NCBI GenBank assembly: GCA_020634565.1
Contig: JACKBN010000006.1
Location: 62,001-126,000 of the forward strand
Reading direction: 5' to 3'
Source of the DNA: Ardenticatenaceae bacterium
GTDB lineage: Bacteria > Chloroflexota > Anaerolineae > Promineifilales > Promineifilaceae
DNA length: 64,000 bases
The notes beneath the pieces were generated by a model. The model was not told where the DNA came from. It did not search any database and was given only the letters and a program-made list of their open reading frames with translations. Below, in pieces: positions 17,496 through 25,644 of the stretch (position 1 is its first letter; every line of letters begins with the position of its first letter). The position numbers and the translations under genes were made by a program.

Positions 17496-17533
17496 GGCCA
17501 CAGGCGCTTCAGCCCTGTGGCCTTTTTATTTTC
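17496..17533 (+). terminator. First tandem terminator in the leuS leader
   Basis: GGCCACAGG (17496-17504) pairs with CCTGTGGCC (17514-17522), followed by TTTTTATTTT. Classic intrinsic terminator about 340 bp upstream of leuS. Confidence 0.85.
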
Positions 17534-17535
17534 CG

Positions 17536-17559
17536 CCACAGGTCCGCCTGTGGTTTTTT
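17536..17559 (+). terminator. Second tandem terminator in the leuS leader
   Basis: CCACAGG (17536-17542) pairs with CCTGTGG (17547-17553), followed by six T. Its stem repeats that of the first terminator, so arms could also pair crosswise. Confidence 0.8.
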
Positions 17560-17682
17560 GTTTCATCGGTTGCATAACGATTTGTGTAGATAAAACATGA
17601 ATCAGGCAACGTAGTCGAAAGAAGAATGGCATGAAAACAGATTTTGGTATGACTCAAAATTGGAGCCTCTTATTGTTACTAA

Positions 17683-17748
17683 GCCCGACAGCAGCGCCGG
17701 TTCTTTCCGGTTAGCAGGGCGTGCCTGAGCGCCTTGCTGCTGTCGGGC
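17683..17748 (+). ncRNA. Three-way-junction structured element before leuS
   Basis: A perfect 13-bp outer stem (GCCCGACAGCAGC, 17683-17695, with 17736-17748) encloses two small hairpins: CCGG-N6-CCGG (17697-17710) and AGGGC with GCCTT arms (17716-17735). This is more order than a simple hairpin and could be a cis-regulatory RNA or a mobile palindromic repeat. No known riboswitch consensus was recognised. The rest of 17560-17870 shows nothing else apart from the AATTAC repeat. Confidence 0.4.
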
Positions 17749-17788
17749 AGGTTCAGGGTGGCTCAGGGGTTTACGAACGGAATCATGG

Positions 17789-17857
17789 TAATTCGTAATT
17801 AGGTAACTGGGTAATTAGCTTTTCCAATTACTCAATTACAAATTACCCAATTACAAA
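17789..17857. repeat. AATTAC-rich inverted repeat
   Basis: GTAATT words on the left (GTAATTCGTAATTAGG...GGGTAATTAG) are mirrored by CAATTAC and AAATTACCC words on the right. A related half-copy lies at 27623-27655. Confidence 0.6.
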
Positions 17858-17871
17858 AATAAGAGGACAAC

Positions 17872-20391
17872 ATGACAAAACAAACCAAATACAATTCCCA
17901 GGCCGTCGAAGAAAAGTGGCGGCCTGTTTGGGAAGCGCAAAATCTGTATCAAACAGGGAACGATCCCCACAAGCCGGACACCTACATTCTGGATTACTTC
18001 CCGTACCCGTCTGGGGCCGGACTGTCGGTGGGGCATGCGCGTAATTACGTGCCCACCTGCATCGCCACGCGCTACAAGCGGATGCAAGGGTACAACGTGC
18101 TGCACCCGATGGGTTGGGATGCTTTTGGCTTGCCCGCCGAAAATTACGCCATCCAGCACCACATTCACCCCCGCGAAAGCACCAAGCTGTTTGCCGATAC
18201 CTACCGGCGGCAGATGCAGGCGATGGAATGCGCCTACGATTGGTCGCGGGAAGTCAACTCAACCTATCCCAACTATTACAAGTGGACGCAATGGTTTTTT
18301 CTGCTGCTGCACAAGCGGGGACTGGCCTACCGGGCGCTGGGCAGCCAATGGTGGTGTCCCACCTGCCAAACCATTCTGGCCAATGAGCAGGTGGAGCAAG
18401 GGCTGTGCTGGCGCTGCGACAGTGAAGTCACCAAGAAGGAACTGGCGCAGTGGTACTTCAAAATCACGGATTACGCGGACCGGCTGCTGGCTGACCTGGA
18501 CACTGTGAATTGGCCAGAAAACATCAAGGCGATGCAGCGGAACTGGATCGGCCGTTCTGAGGGCACCGAAGTTATTTTTGAGGTCAAAAATCAGCAGATT
18601 TCGCAGATTGAAAAGATTGAAACAAAATCTACTGAATCTGCGCAATCTGTTGATGAAAAGTTTGAAATTAGAACTTTCACAACGCGGGTGGATACACTGT
18701 TTGGCGTGACGTTTATTGCCATTGCGCCCGAGCATCCGCTGGTGGGGCAGATTGTGAGTGAGGGGCAGAAGACGGCCGTTTCCCACTATATCGAGCAAGC
18801 CAAACGCAAAACCGAAATCGACCGCACTTCGACTGAAAAAGTGCAGACGGGTGTCTTCACCGGTGCGTATGCCACGCATCCGCTGACGAGCCAGCCGGTA
18901 CCGATTTGGGTGGCGGATTACGTGCTGCCCGGCTACGGCAGCGGCGCAGTGATGGGCGTGCCTGCCCACGACAGCCGCGATTTCGCCTTCGCCCAGACCT
19001 ACGATCTGCCCATCGTGCCAGTGATTGAACCCGAGGATGGATCTGATGTGGAAGGTTGTTTTGCGGGATACGGCCGTCTGATCAACTCAGCTCAGTTCAC
19101 CGGACAAACTTCACAAGAGGCGATGGCGGCAATAACAGCCGTTCTGCAAGCCCGGGACCAGGGCCAGCCGCAAGTTACTTACAAGCTGCGCGACTGGCTG
19201 ATTTCGCGGCAGCGGTACTGGGGCGCGCCGATTCCCATCGTGCATTGCCCAGAATGTGGGCCGGTGCCCGTGCCAGAAGACCGACTGCCCGTGCTGCTGC
19301 CAGAGACAGATAACTTTGCCCCTGCTGGAGACGGCCGTTCCCCCCTGGCCCATATTCACGATTGGGTCAACACAACTTGTCCCCAGTGTGGCGGTCCCGC
19401 CCAGCGCGAAACCGACACGATGGACGGCTTTGCCTGCTCCTCGTGGTACTTTCTGCGCTTTGCTAGCCCGCATTACGACGAGGGGCCGTTTGACCCGGCG
19501 GCGGTGCAGCGCTGGCTGCCGGTCGATACCTACGTCGGCGGCGCGGAACATGCGGTGCTGCATCTGCTGTACGCGCGCTTCTGGACCAAGGTGATGGCCG
19601 ACGCCGGGCTGATCGATTTTGAGGAACCGTTTACCGAGCTGCGCAACCAGGGCGTGCTGATGTCGCCGCTGGACGGCCGTCGCATGTCCAAATCGCGTGG
19701 CAACGTGATTACGCCCGACGAGGTGATTGCCCGCCACGGCACCGACGTGCTGCGGCTGAACGTGGTCTTTCTGGGGCCGTTCGATGGCGATGTGGTATGG
19801 GATGAAGGCGGTATTCGTGGCATGACGCGCTTTGTGGAGCGGTTCTGGAATCTGGCGCAAGAAAAGATGAACGCAGCGGCGCAAAGGCGCGGAGATATGA
19901 ACGCAGAGGCAGTTTTTGAGCGGGCGCGGCACAAAATCATCAAGCGGATCACGCAGGAGATGGAGGATTTTCGCTTTAATACGGCCGTTGCGGGCCTGAT
20001 GGAATATCTGAACAGCCTGTACGATTTTCGCGATCAATTGATTGGCACTGACGCGTGGCGGGAGGCGCTGGGTACGATGGCTCGGCTGCTGGCTCCCATC
20101 GCCCCGTTTGTAACGGAAGAAGTGTGGCAAACCGTGCTGGGCAACACCGAATCAGTCCATCTGCAAGCGTGGCCCGACTACGATGAGGCGCTGACGCAGG
20201 ATGCGGAAGTGACCATTGTGGTGCAGGTGAATGGCAAGGTGCGCGACCGGATGACGGTGGCGGCGGATGCAACGGTGGCGATGATGAAAGAAACGGCCGT
20301 TACCTGCCCCAATGCTCAGGCGCATATCAACGGCCAGCCCATCCGCAAAATTGTCGTGGTGCCGCAAAAGCTGGTAAATATTGTTGTGTAG
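17872..20391 (+). CDS. leuS: Leucyl-tRNA synthetase
   Basis: 839 residues, usual bacterial length. Charges tRNA-Leu. The HIGH-type motif reads GHARN at about residue 54 and KMSKS reads RMSKS at about 604; a zinc-binding pair CPTC/CWRC lies in between. The editing domain is present (TRVDTLFGVTF, GSGAVMGVPAHDSRD). The segment at residues 240-261 (QQISQIEKIETKSTESAQSV) is encoded by an intergenic-type inverted repeat (18589-18654) inserted in frame at the edge of the editing domain. A second repeat-like stretch occurs near 19866-19910. AGAGG lies before the ATG. Confidence 0.97.
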   Translation: MTKQTKYNSQAVEEKWRPVWEAQNLYQTGNDPHKPDTYILDYFPYPSGAGLSVGHARNYVPTCIATRYKRMQGYNVLHPMGWDAFGLPAENYAIQHHIHPRESTKLFADTYRRQMQAMECAYDWSREVNSTYPNYYKWTQWFFLLLHKRGLAYRALGSQWWCPTCQTILANEQVEQGLCWRCDSEVTKKELAQWYFKITDYADRLLADLDTVNWPENIKAMQRNWIGRSEGTEVIFEVKNQQISQIEKIETKSTESAQSVDEKFEIRTFTTRVDTLFGVTFIAIAPEHPLVGQIVSEGQKTAVSHYIEQAKRKTEIDRTSTEKVQTGVFTGAYATHPLTSQPVPIWVADYVLPGYGSGAVMGVPAHDSRDFAFAQTYDLPIVPVIEPEDGSDVEGCFAGYGRLINSAQFTGQTSQEAMAAITAVLQARDQGQPQVTYKLRDWLISRQRYWGAPIPIVHCPECGPVPVPEDRLPVLLPETDNFAPAGDGRSPLAHIHDWVNTTCPQCGGPAQRETDTMDGFACSSWYFLRFASPHYDEGPFDPAAVQRWLPVDTYVGGAEHAVLHLLYARFWTKVMADAGLIDFEEPFTELRNQGVLMSPLDGRRMSKSRGNVITPDEVIARHGTDVLRLNVVFLGPFDGDVVWDEGGIRGMTRFVERFWNLAQEKMNAAAQRRGDMNAEAVFERARHKIIKRITQEMEDFRFNTAVAGLMEYLNSLYDFRDQLIGTDAWREALGTMARLLAPIAPFVTEEVWQTVLGNTESVHLQAWPDYDEALTQDAEVTIVVQVNGKVRDRMTVAADATVAMMKETAVTCPNAQAHINGQPIRKIVVVPQKLVNIVV
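18589..18654. repeat. Palindromic repeat embedded in the leuS coding sequence
   Basis: AGCAGATTTCGCAGATT (from 18593) is mirrored by AATCTGCGCAATCTGTT (18635-18651). The wording matches the CGCAGAT-type intergenic repeat at 44871-44934. It is in frame and adds about 22 mostly polar residues. Confidence 0.6.
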
Positions 20392-20407
20392 ATTCGAGTG
20401 AGCAAAA

Positions 20408-20433
20408 TGGCCCCATCTGTGAAGATGGGGCCA
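20408..20433. terminator. Terminator between leuS and the LysM gene
   Basis: Perfect 10-bp stem TGGCCCCATC / GATGGGGCCA with a 6-nt loop lies between the convergent genes. Four T follow it on the minus strand, so it serves the LysM gene best and probably leuS too. Confidence 0.8.
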
Positions 20434-20449
20434 CTCTAATTAACAGAGG

Positions 20450-20905
20450 CTAGGGGATGCAGAGTGTTTGCCCGGCGTAAATGTAATTCAGGTTATAAAT
20501 GCCGTTGGCTTCGGCGATGGTATACGGGCTGAGGCCATACCAGATGCCGAGATTGATCAGATTTTCCCCATACTGCACCGTGTGGTAGTAGCGACAGTAT
20601 CGCTGTGGCGGGGGTGGCGGCGGCGGAACTGGTGCCGGATGGTAGTACGGAATGAAAAGCACGGTTCCGTAATAAATCAGGTTTGGGTTCACAATGTGGG
20701 GATTGGCAATGAGCAAATCTTGTACAGTCACGCCATAGTTGTAGGCAATGAGCGACAAGGTTTCGCCATAGCGGACAGTATGGTAGACGCCATTACTTTC
20801 TGCTGGAGCGGCCTGGGCGGTGGAAACCATAGCACCCAGAAGCAGGGCAAAAAATAGCAGCAAGATGGCTATTCTACGAAACGGGGAAGACGCACCTTTT
20901 CTCAT
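20450..20905 (-). CDS. Secreted protein with two LysM domains
   Basis: About 151 residues from the ATG at 20905, which has AGGAGG upstream and opens a signal peptide (RRIAILLLFFALLLGAM, cleavage after AQA). Two LysM modules follow: YHTVRYGETLSLIAYNYGVT and YHTVQYGENLINLGIWYGLS, separated by a Pro-rich linker with seven consecutive Pro. LysM binds N-acetylglucosamine polymers such as peptidoglycan. No catalytic domain is attached, so it is likely a wall-binding or spore-coat-like accessory protein. The longer reading from 20998 has no signal peptide at its start and is rejected. Confidence 0.88.
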   Translation of the reverse strand: MRKGASSPFRRIAILLLFFALLLGAMVSTAQAAPAESNGVYHTVRYGETLSLIAYNYGVTVQDLLIANPHIVNPNLIYYGTVLFIPYYHPAPVPPPPPPPQRYCRYYHTVQYGENLINLGIWYGLSPYTIAEANGIYNLNYIYAGQTLCIP

Positions 20906-21059
20906 GGGGGAAGACCTCCTGAAGTCATGACAGGCGGGGAAACGGCCGTTTATCCACTTTCCTGACCTGCCAAATTTAACATAAAACCCTGTGCGCACTA
21001 TAGCATATTCTCCCCTGCACTGGCAATATGGTAAACGCGGTTTTTAGCCAGGTAGCAAA

Positions 21060-21094
21060 CAAAAAGCGCTTTGAATTTACTTGTTCAAAGCGCT
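21060..21094 (-). terminator. efp terminator
   Basis: AGCGCTTTGAA (21065-21075) pairs perfectly with TTCAAAGCGCT (21084-21094), and a T-rich tract follows on the minus strand. It lies 33 bp downstream of efp. Confidence 0.85.
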
Positions 21095-21126
21095 CATGCA
21101 GCTTATTCAATTGGGTAATCGGCAAA

Positions 21127-21684
21127 TCAGACGCGGGTGATGTACTCGCGGGATTCCGTGTTGACCCGAATTTTGTCGCCTATGTTGACAAACAGCGGCG
21201 TTTTCACTTTTAAACCCGTGCTGGTGATGACTTCTTTAGTAGCGCCCGTCGCCGTATCGCCAGCCACCGCATTTTCTGCTTCTACAATTTCAAAATCCAT
21301 TGTCTTGGGCAGAACATAGTCCAGCACTTCCCCTTCATACATCAGCAGTTCCAGCTCCATGTTATCGATGAGGAACGCTTTGTCACCTTCTAACACGTGG
21401 TGGTTTACTTGCTTTTGTTCGTAGCTGTCTGTATTCATGAACACGTAAAACGTGCCGTCGTCATACAGATATTGGAAGGTTTGTTTCTCCAGGCGAATAT
21501 CTTCCACGCGATCACCAGAGGTGAAGGTAATTTGGAAGTTAGAACCGGAGCGCAAGTCGCGTACGCTCACGCGGATGGTGGCCTTGCCGCGACCGGGCTT
21601 GCTGTGGCTGTATTCCGTTACTTTGTAAAGATTGCCGTCCTGAGTAAAGCTTACCCCGCGGCGCAGCTGATTGACATCTATCAT
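21127..21684 (-). CDS. efp: Elongation factor P with Arg at the modified loop tip
   Basis: 185 residues. Rescues ribosomes stalled at polyproline. KOW-like N domain, then two OB domains ending with DKIRVNTESREYITRV. The loop that carries the post-translational modification reads SKPGRGKA: the tip residue, a Lys in most bacteria, is Arg32 here. Arg at the tip is otherwise best known from EF-P modified by EarP rhamnosylation, but no earP or epmA/yeaW-type gene is in this window. The factor may be unmodified or modified by an unknown enzyme. Notably the genome encodes long polyproline runs, such as in the LysM protein. Confidence 0.95.
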   Translation of the reverse strand: MIDVNQLRRGVSFTQDGNLYKVTEYSHSKPGRGKATIRVSVRDLRSGSNFQITFTSGDRVEDIRLEKQTFQYLYDDGTFYVFMNTDSYEQKQVNHHVLEGDKAFLIDNMELELLMYEGEVLDYVLPKTMDFEIVEAENAVAGDTATGATKEVITSTGLKVKTPLFVNIGDKIRVNTESREYITRV

Positions 21685-21887
21685 AATAGGTTGCTCCTTG
21701 ATTTAAATGCAGAGACGCGGAGGCGCAGTGGGTGGGCTTCCGGCTGCCAATTTTTGTTTGGGTAGGTGAAAATTAAGACCTCGACTAAGAAGTTTATCAT
21801 AAACAGTCTGGGACGGGCAATTTGTGAGGATATTTGAAGCAATTGGGCTTGCGCCTTATTTTGTCTTTTGAGTACAATGCGGCTGTT

Positions 21888-22706
21888 ATGGATGAGTTTG
21901 CTGCAGCCACCCCGGAAACCCAAATTTTATGCCATCAATGTGCGGCCGTTCTGCCCATCGAACAAGGCTCCCAATTTGTAACCTGTGAATTTTGCGGCGC
22001 AACCAACTTTGTCGATAAAAGTGGGGCGGTGCTGCATTATGCGGTACGAGCCACGGTGGATGAAACGGCCGCTTCCTCTGCGCTGCGTCGTTGGATGGGC
22101 GGCAATGCGACCGTGAAGGATTTGGACAAGAAGGCGGCGATTGAACGGCCGTCTTTCCAGATGTTCCCCATGTGGCTGATGCGGGTGGATATGAGCGGGC
22201 AGGAAAAAGTGGTGTTGGAACCCGCCGCCGCGCTCTCCATTTTGGACATCACCGAACTCAGCATTCCGGCTTCGGACCTGGAACCATACGACCACACGAT
22301 GGATGGCGATGCCATTGTGCCCACGGTGCCCATTGAGACGGTGCGCAAATGGCTGGCCGACAACCAAAAAATCGCTGCTGGCCAAATTAAAGAAAGCTCA
22401 TTAGTACACCTGCCCCTGTTTGTTTTTAAGTACAGGTTTGAGGGAAGGGAGTATACGGCCGTTGTCGATGCTGCCAGCAGCCAGGTGTTTGCCTCCATTT
22501 ATCCATCCAAACGGGAAGTGCCCTACGTCGCCATTGGCTCCGTTGGCTGTGCGCTCTATTTTTGCGCGGCGCTCATTCCCGCCGTTTCATTTTGGACAAC
22601 CGATGGCACGGGCTTCCTGTTTGGCATTTTAGGCTACATCGTTGTTGCCATTCTGCTGGCGATACCCATTTTTGGCATCGCCGCCTATATTTCTTCCCGC
22701 GTATAA
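21888..22706 (+). CDS. Zinc-ribbon membrane protein of unknown function (first of three)
   Basis: 272 residues from the ATG at 21888, which lies about 10 nt after a -10-like TACAAT, so the mRNA may be nearly leaderless. An N-terminal zinc ribbon (CHQC ... CEFC, residues about 15-40) is followed by a soluble region, then about three hydrophobic segments at the C terminus. The pattern LPLFVFKYRFEGREYTAVVD recurs in the next gene as PLWVSRYEYHKRNYQVVVDG, so the two are homologous in their second half. I do not recognise a named family. It probably forms a small membrane complex with the two genes that follow. Confidence 0.75.
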   Translation: MDEFAAATPETQILCHQCAAVLPIEQGSQFVTCEFCGATNFVDKSGAVLHYAVRATVDETAASSALRRWMGGNATVKDLDKKAAIERPSFQMFPMWLMRVDMSGQEKVVLEPAAALSILDITELSIPASDLEPYDHTMDGDAIVPTVPIETVRKWLADNQKIAAGQIKESSLVHLPLFVFKYRFEGREYTAVVDAASSQVFASIYPSKREVPYVAIGSVGCALYFCAALIPAVSFWTTDGTGFLFGILGYIVVAILLAIPIFGIAAYISSRV

Positions 22707-22710
22707 ATTT

Positions 22711-22741
22711 GTAGTAGGGCAGGTCTCAGACCTGCCTCTAC
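22711..22741. repeat. Short palindrome between zinc-ribbon genes
   Basis: GTAG-TAGGGCAGGTCT is mirrored by AGACCTGCC-TCTAC. It belongs to the GTAGGGGC-like family of intergenic palindromes and separates the first two genes of this operon. Confidence 0.7.
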
Positions 22742-22752
22742 CTAACCAACCT

Positions 22753-23853
22753 ATGACACAATCCGCCAACAAAACCCAAGGACTGACCTGCCCCGAATGC
22801 AGCGGTGTCGTGCCCATTGCCGAGGGCGACCGCATTGTTGAATGCCCCTACTGCCACACGCACTCGCTGGTGCAGGGTGAGCGGGGCGTGCGGCGTTGGC
22901 AGGTGCCGCAAACCGTCGAGCGTGAACGCGCGCTGCAATCTGTGACCAACTTTTTCCGCGGCGTGAAGAAAGCCCGCGATTTGCCCAGAGAAGCGCAGAT
23001 TAAAGACACATTTTTGGTTTACCTGCCGTACTGGCGCGTGGAGTCATTTGTGGCGGGCTGGATGTTTGGTCGGGTCAAATCGGGCAAAGACAGCACCACT
23101 CCCGTTGAAGTACAGGTAAACGAGATGATGCATTGGAACGATGCGGCCGTTGATGTAGCCGAATACGGAGTGCATCAGGTCGCCATTTCCAAGGAACAGT
23201 TACGGCCGTATGACAGCGACCAACTTCACGCCGAAGCAATGGTTTTCGAGCCGTCAGAATCCCACAGCGATGCCCTGGATGAAGCCGGCCGTCACTTCAC
23301 CCATCGCGCGCGCAAAAAGCGCAGCCTGCGCACCAAATTTTTTGAAAGATTTCACTTTCTACGCCAACGGCTCTCGATTGTCTACTATCCACTTTGGGTG
23401 TCACGCTACGAATACCACAAGCGCAACTACCAGGTGGTGGTAGACGGCGTGAATGGCAATTTGCTGTATGGCAAAGCGCCCGGCAATATCTTGTATCGGG
23501 CGGCGGCGTTGGTAGGCGGGCTGGCGTTTGGCAACCTTATTTTGGTGAATGGCACCTGGTTGGCGGCGCTCATGGTGGGCAACAGCGATGAAGACGGCAG
23601 CATCGCTTTGTTGATTGCCCCCATCGCCATTGGCATTGGCCTGATTGCCGCTGGCTACCGCGCCTTCCGCTACGGCGAAGAGGTGGAGGAGATTCAGCGG
23701 GGTGCCCGCAAAGCGGCGCTGGCTGGAGATGCCGATGCTAAAAACGTGATGTCAGCGCTCACGGGCGGGCTGATGGGTAACAACAGCGATGTGGAAGATA
23801 TGTTGCGCTCCGGCATGAGCGTGCTGGAAGAGCTAACGGAGGGCAAGCGATGA
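22753..23853 (+). CDS. Zinc-ribbon membrane protein of unknown function (second of three)
   Basis: 366 residues from the ATG at 22753; an earlier in-frame start at 22642 would translate through the preceding gene's end and a palindrome and is less likely. An N-terminal zinc ribbon (CPEC ... CPYC) resembles the TFIIB/rubredoxin-like knuckle. The middle shows a domain shared with the preceding gene. Two hydrophobic helices occur around residues 250-300, followed by a charged tail with GLMGNNSDVEDMLRSGMSVL. The stop overlaps the next start by 4 nt. Confidence 0.75.
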   Translation: MTQSANKTQGLTCPECSGVVPIAEGDRIVECPYCHTHSLVQGERGVRRWQVPQTVERERALQSVTNFFRGVKKARDLPREAQIKDTFLVYLPYWRVESFVAGWMFGRVKSGKDSTTPVEVQVNEMMHWNDAAVDVAEYGVHQVAISKEQLRPYDSDQLHAEAMVFEPSESHSDALDEAGRHFTHRARKKRSLRTKFFERFHFLRQRLSIVYYPLWVSRYEYHKRNYQVVVDGVNGNLLYGKAPGNILYRAAALVGGLAFGNLILVNGTWLAALMVGNSDEDGSIALLIAPIAIGIGLIAAGYRAFRYGEEVEEIQRGARKAALAGDADAKNVMSALTGGLMGNNSDVEDMLRSGMSVLEELTEGKR

Positions 23854-24437
23854 AGCTGCTGGCCTTGCGCTGCCCCTCCTGTGCCCAACCGCTCAAGCCG
23901 CAAAACCCGGAGGTGATCGTGCTGCGCTGTGATTGCGGTACGGCCGTTTCCCTCAGCGACACCGGTTTGAACACAATAACGTTGCAATTTGCAGCCCCCG
24001 CCGTAGAAAAATTCGACGCCTGGCTGCCGCTCTGGTTATTTAACGGCCGTGTGCACATCACCAATCGCCAAACCCAGGGGCGCAATAAGCAAGCGGAACA
24101 AGATGCTGAACAGTTGTGGAACTATCCGCGCCGTCTCTACGTGCCCGCCTGGGATTTGCCCACTGAAACCGCCAGCCAGCTCGGCGGCGATTTGGTGCAG
24201 CGCCAACCATCGTTTGAGCGCACCGACCAGCCCGAAAACGCACCTTTCATCGAAGCCGTTGTCACCCCGGAAGATGCGCTCAAGCTGCTGGAATTTGTCG
24301 TGCTCAACGTGGAGGCCGCTCGCAAAGATTGGCTCAAAAGCCTGGAATTCCATATCGAAACCACCACGCCCCAACTGTGGGCCATCCCTGCCCTAAAAGA
24401 TGGCAGCGGCTGGCGCATGCAACCAGTTCTTAAATGA
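23850..24437 (+). CDS. Zinc-ribbon protein of unknown function (third of three)
   Basis: 195 residues, soluble. The N terminus has CPSC and CDCG, a variant ribbon with a CxC second knuckle. The rest is a compact domain of mixed helix and strand with no recognised motif. It overlaps the previous gene by ATGA and so is translationally coupled. All three proteins start with a ribbon, which suggests a shared partner or a common origin by duplication. Confidence 0.75.
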   Translation: MKLLALRCPSCAQPLKPQNPEVIVLRCDCGTAVSLSDTGLNTITLQFAAPAVEKFDAWLPLWLFNGRVHITNRQTQGRNKQAEQDAEQLWNYPRRLYVPAWDLPTETASQLGGDLVQRQPSFERTDQPENAPFIEAVVTPEDALKLLEFVVLNVEAARKDWLKSLEFHIETTTPQLWAIPALKDGSGWRMQPVLK

Positions 24438-24445
24438 AAATCCGC

Positions 24446-24553
24446 CCAGCCGTAAACGGTCTGGGCTGCAGTATGAAAGCCTCTTCGAGGCTCGCTTTAG
24501 CCCCGCCGGGGCTTCCAAATTGTAGCCGGGGCTTCAGCACTCGGCGGCGCTAA
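24446..24553. repeat. Cluster of short palindromes after the zinc-ribbon operon
   Basis: The first element (GCCCAG ... CTGGGC, about 24452-24472) is terminator-like. It is followed by GCCTC-TTCGA-GGC, AGCCCCG-CCGGGGCT and a further AGCCGGGGCTTCAGC word, repeats common between genes in this type of genome. Confidence 0.55.
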
Positions 24554-24578
24554 TCACCAAAAAATTAAGGAGTTAAAG

Positions 24579-24965
24579 ATGAAAACAATCATTCACACCG
24601 ATGACGCACCAAATGCAGTCGGCCCCTATTCACAAGCTGTGCGCACCGGCAATTTGCTATTCACCGCCGGGCAGGTGGCCATCGATCCGGCCGTCGGCAA
24701 ACTGATTGAAGGCGACATCACCGCCCAGGCAGAGCAGGTGATGAAAAACTTGCAGGCCGTGCTGGCCGCAGCGGGCACCAGCTTCGACCATGTGGTTAAA
24801 ACCACCGTCTTTTTGGCAGATATGGCGGATTATGCGGGAATGAACGAGGTATACGGCCGTTACATCGGCAGCAATCCACCGGCCCGTTCCGCTTTTGCCG
24901 TGCGCGGTTTGCCTCTAGGTGCCAAAGTAGAAATCGAGATGGTGGTTGAAATCCCGGATGCCTAA
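24579..24965 (+). CDS. ridA: RidA family enamine/imine deaminase
   Basis: 128 residues. Hydrolyses reactive 2-aminoacrylate-type enamines released by PLP enzymes. NAVGPYSQAV at the N terminus and PPARSAFAVRGLPLGAKVEIE with the catalytic Arg at about position 104 are typical, with Glu further on. It is preceded by AAGGAG and overlaps the response regulator by 8 nt. A link to the many amino acid genes of the window is plausible. Confidence 0.95.
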   Translation: MKTIIHTDDAPNAVGPYSQAVRTGNLLFTAGQVAIDPAVGKLIEGDITAQAEQVMKNLQAVLAAAGTSFDHVVKTTVFLADMADYAGMNEVYGRYIGSNPPARSAFAVRGLPLGAKVEIEMVVEIPDA

Positions 24966-25644
24966 AGAAACGATTCTCGTCGTTGATGACGAGGCCAACA
25001 TCCGCGATTTGGCCCGACTTTACCTGGAGAAAGATGGCTACCAGGTTGTCCTGGCCCAAGACGGAGCACAGGCACTAAAGCAAGTCAGAGACAATGATGA
25101 TTTGTCTCTGATGGTGCTGGATTTGATGCTGCCCGAGGTGGATGGCTGGGAAGTGTGCCGTCGCGTGCGCATGGACAGCAACCTGCCCATTCTCATGCTC
25201 ACCGCCCGCGACGACGACATCGACAAAATTGTGGGGCTGGAAATGGGCGCGGATGATTACCTGACCAAGCCGTTTAATCCGCGCGAACTGGTGGCACGGG
25301 TGCGAGCGATTTTGCGCCGCACCACCGGCTCCGCCAGCGGCAGCGCCAGCGACGACGCCCGCCAAATCGGCAGCGTCACCATCGACCCCAAAAGCCGCGA
25401 AGTGATGATGGGCAAAGATCGCGTTGCCTTGCGCACCAAAGAGTTCGACCTGCTGTTGACACTGGCTGACCATCAAAACATCGTTCTTTCACGGGAGCAA
25501 TTGCTGGATTTGGTGTGGGGCTACGAATTTTACGGCCAGACGCGCACAGTGGACGTACACATCGCTCACCTGCGGGACAAACTGGGCGACAGCGTGAACA
25601 TCGAAACGGTCTGGGGCATGGGCTACAAGCTGGTGACGGCGTGA
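24958..25644 (+). CDS. OmpR/PhoB-type response regulator
   Basis: 228 residues from the ATG at 24958. Receiver domain with acidic pocket Asp10/Asp11 and phospho-acceptor Asp55 (MVLDLMLPEVDGWE), Thr in MLTARDD and Lys in YLTKPFN. A short Gly/Ser/Ala linker leads to a winged-helix Trans_reg_C domain (LRTKEFDLLLTLADH, TVDVHIAHLRDKLGD). No kinase is adjacent; the orphan kinases at 624 and 39256 are candidates, but nothing here decides. Confidence 0.94.
   Translation: MPKETILVVDDEANIRDLARLYLEKDGYQVVLAQDGAQALKQVRDNDDLSLMVLDLMLPEVDGWEVCRRVRMDSNLPILMLTARDDDIDKIVGLEMGADDYLTKPFNPRELVARVRAILRRTTGSASGSASDDARQIGSVTIDPKSREVMMGKDRVALRTKEFDLLLTLADHQNIVLSREQLLDLVWGYEFYGQTRTVDVHIAHLRDKLGDSVNIETVWGMGYKLVTA

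Noticed and set aside
17740..17780. AGGGTGG word before leuS as a T-box
   Set aside because: Only seven bases match the T-box sequence; the bulge would read TGGC, which does not pair with the tRNA-Leu end (ACCA), and no terminator follows it. The terminators lie far upstream.
25515..25640. Longer N terminus of the nucleoside hydrolase
   Set aside because: It lies inside the response-regulator gene in another frame; the GTGA overlap at 25641 gives the conserved start IIFDTD.
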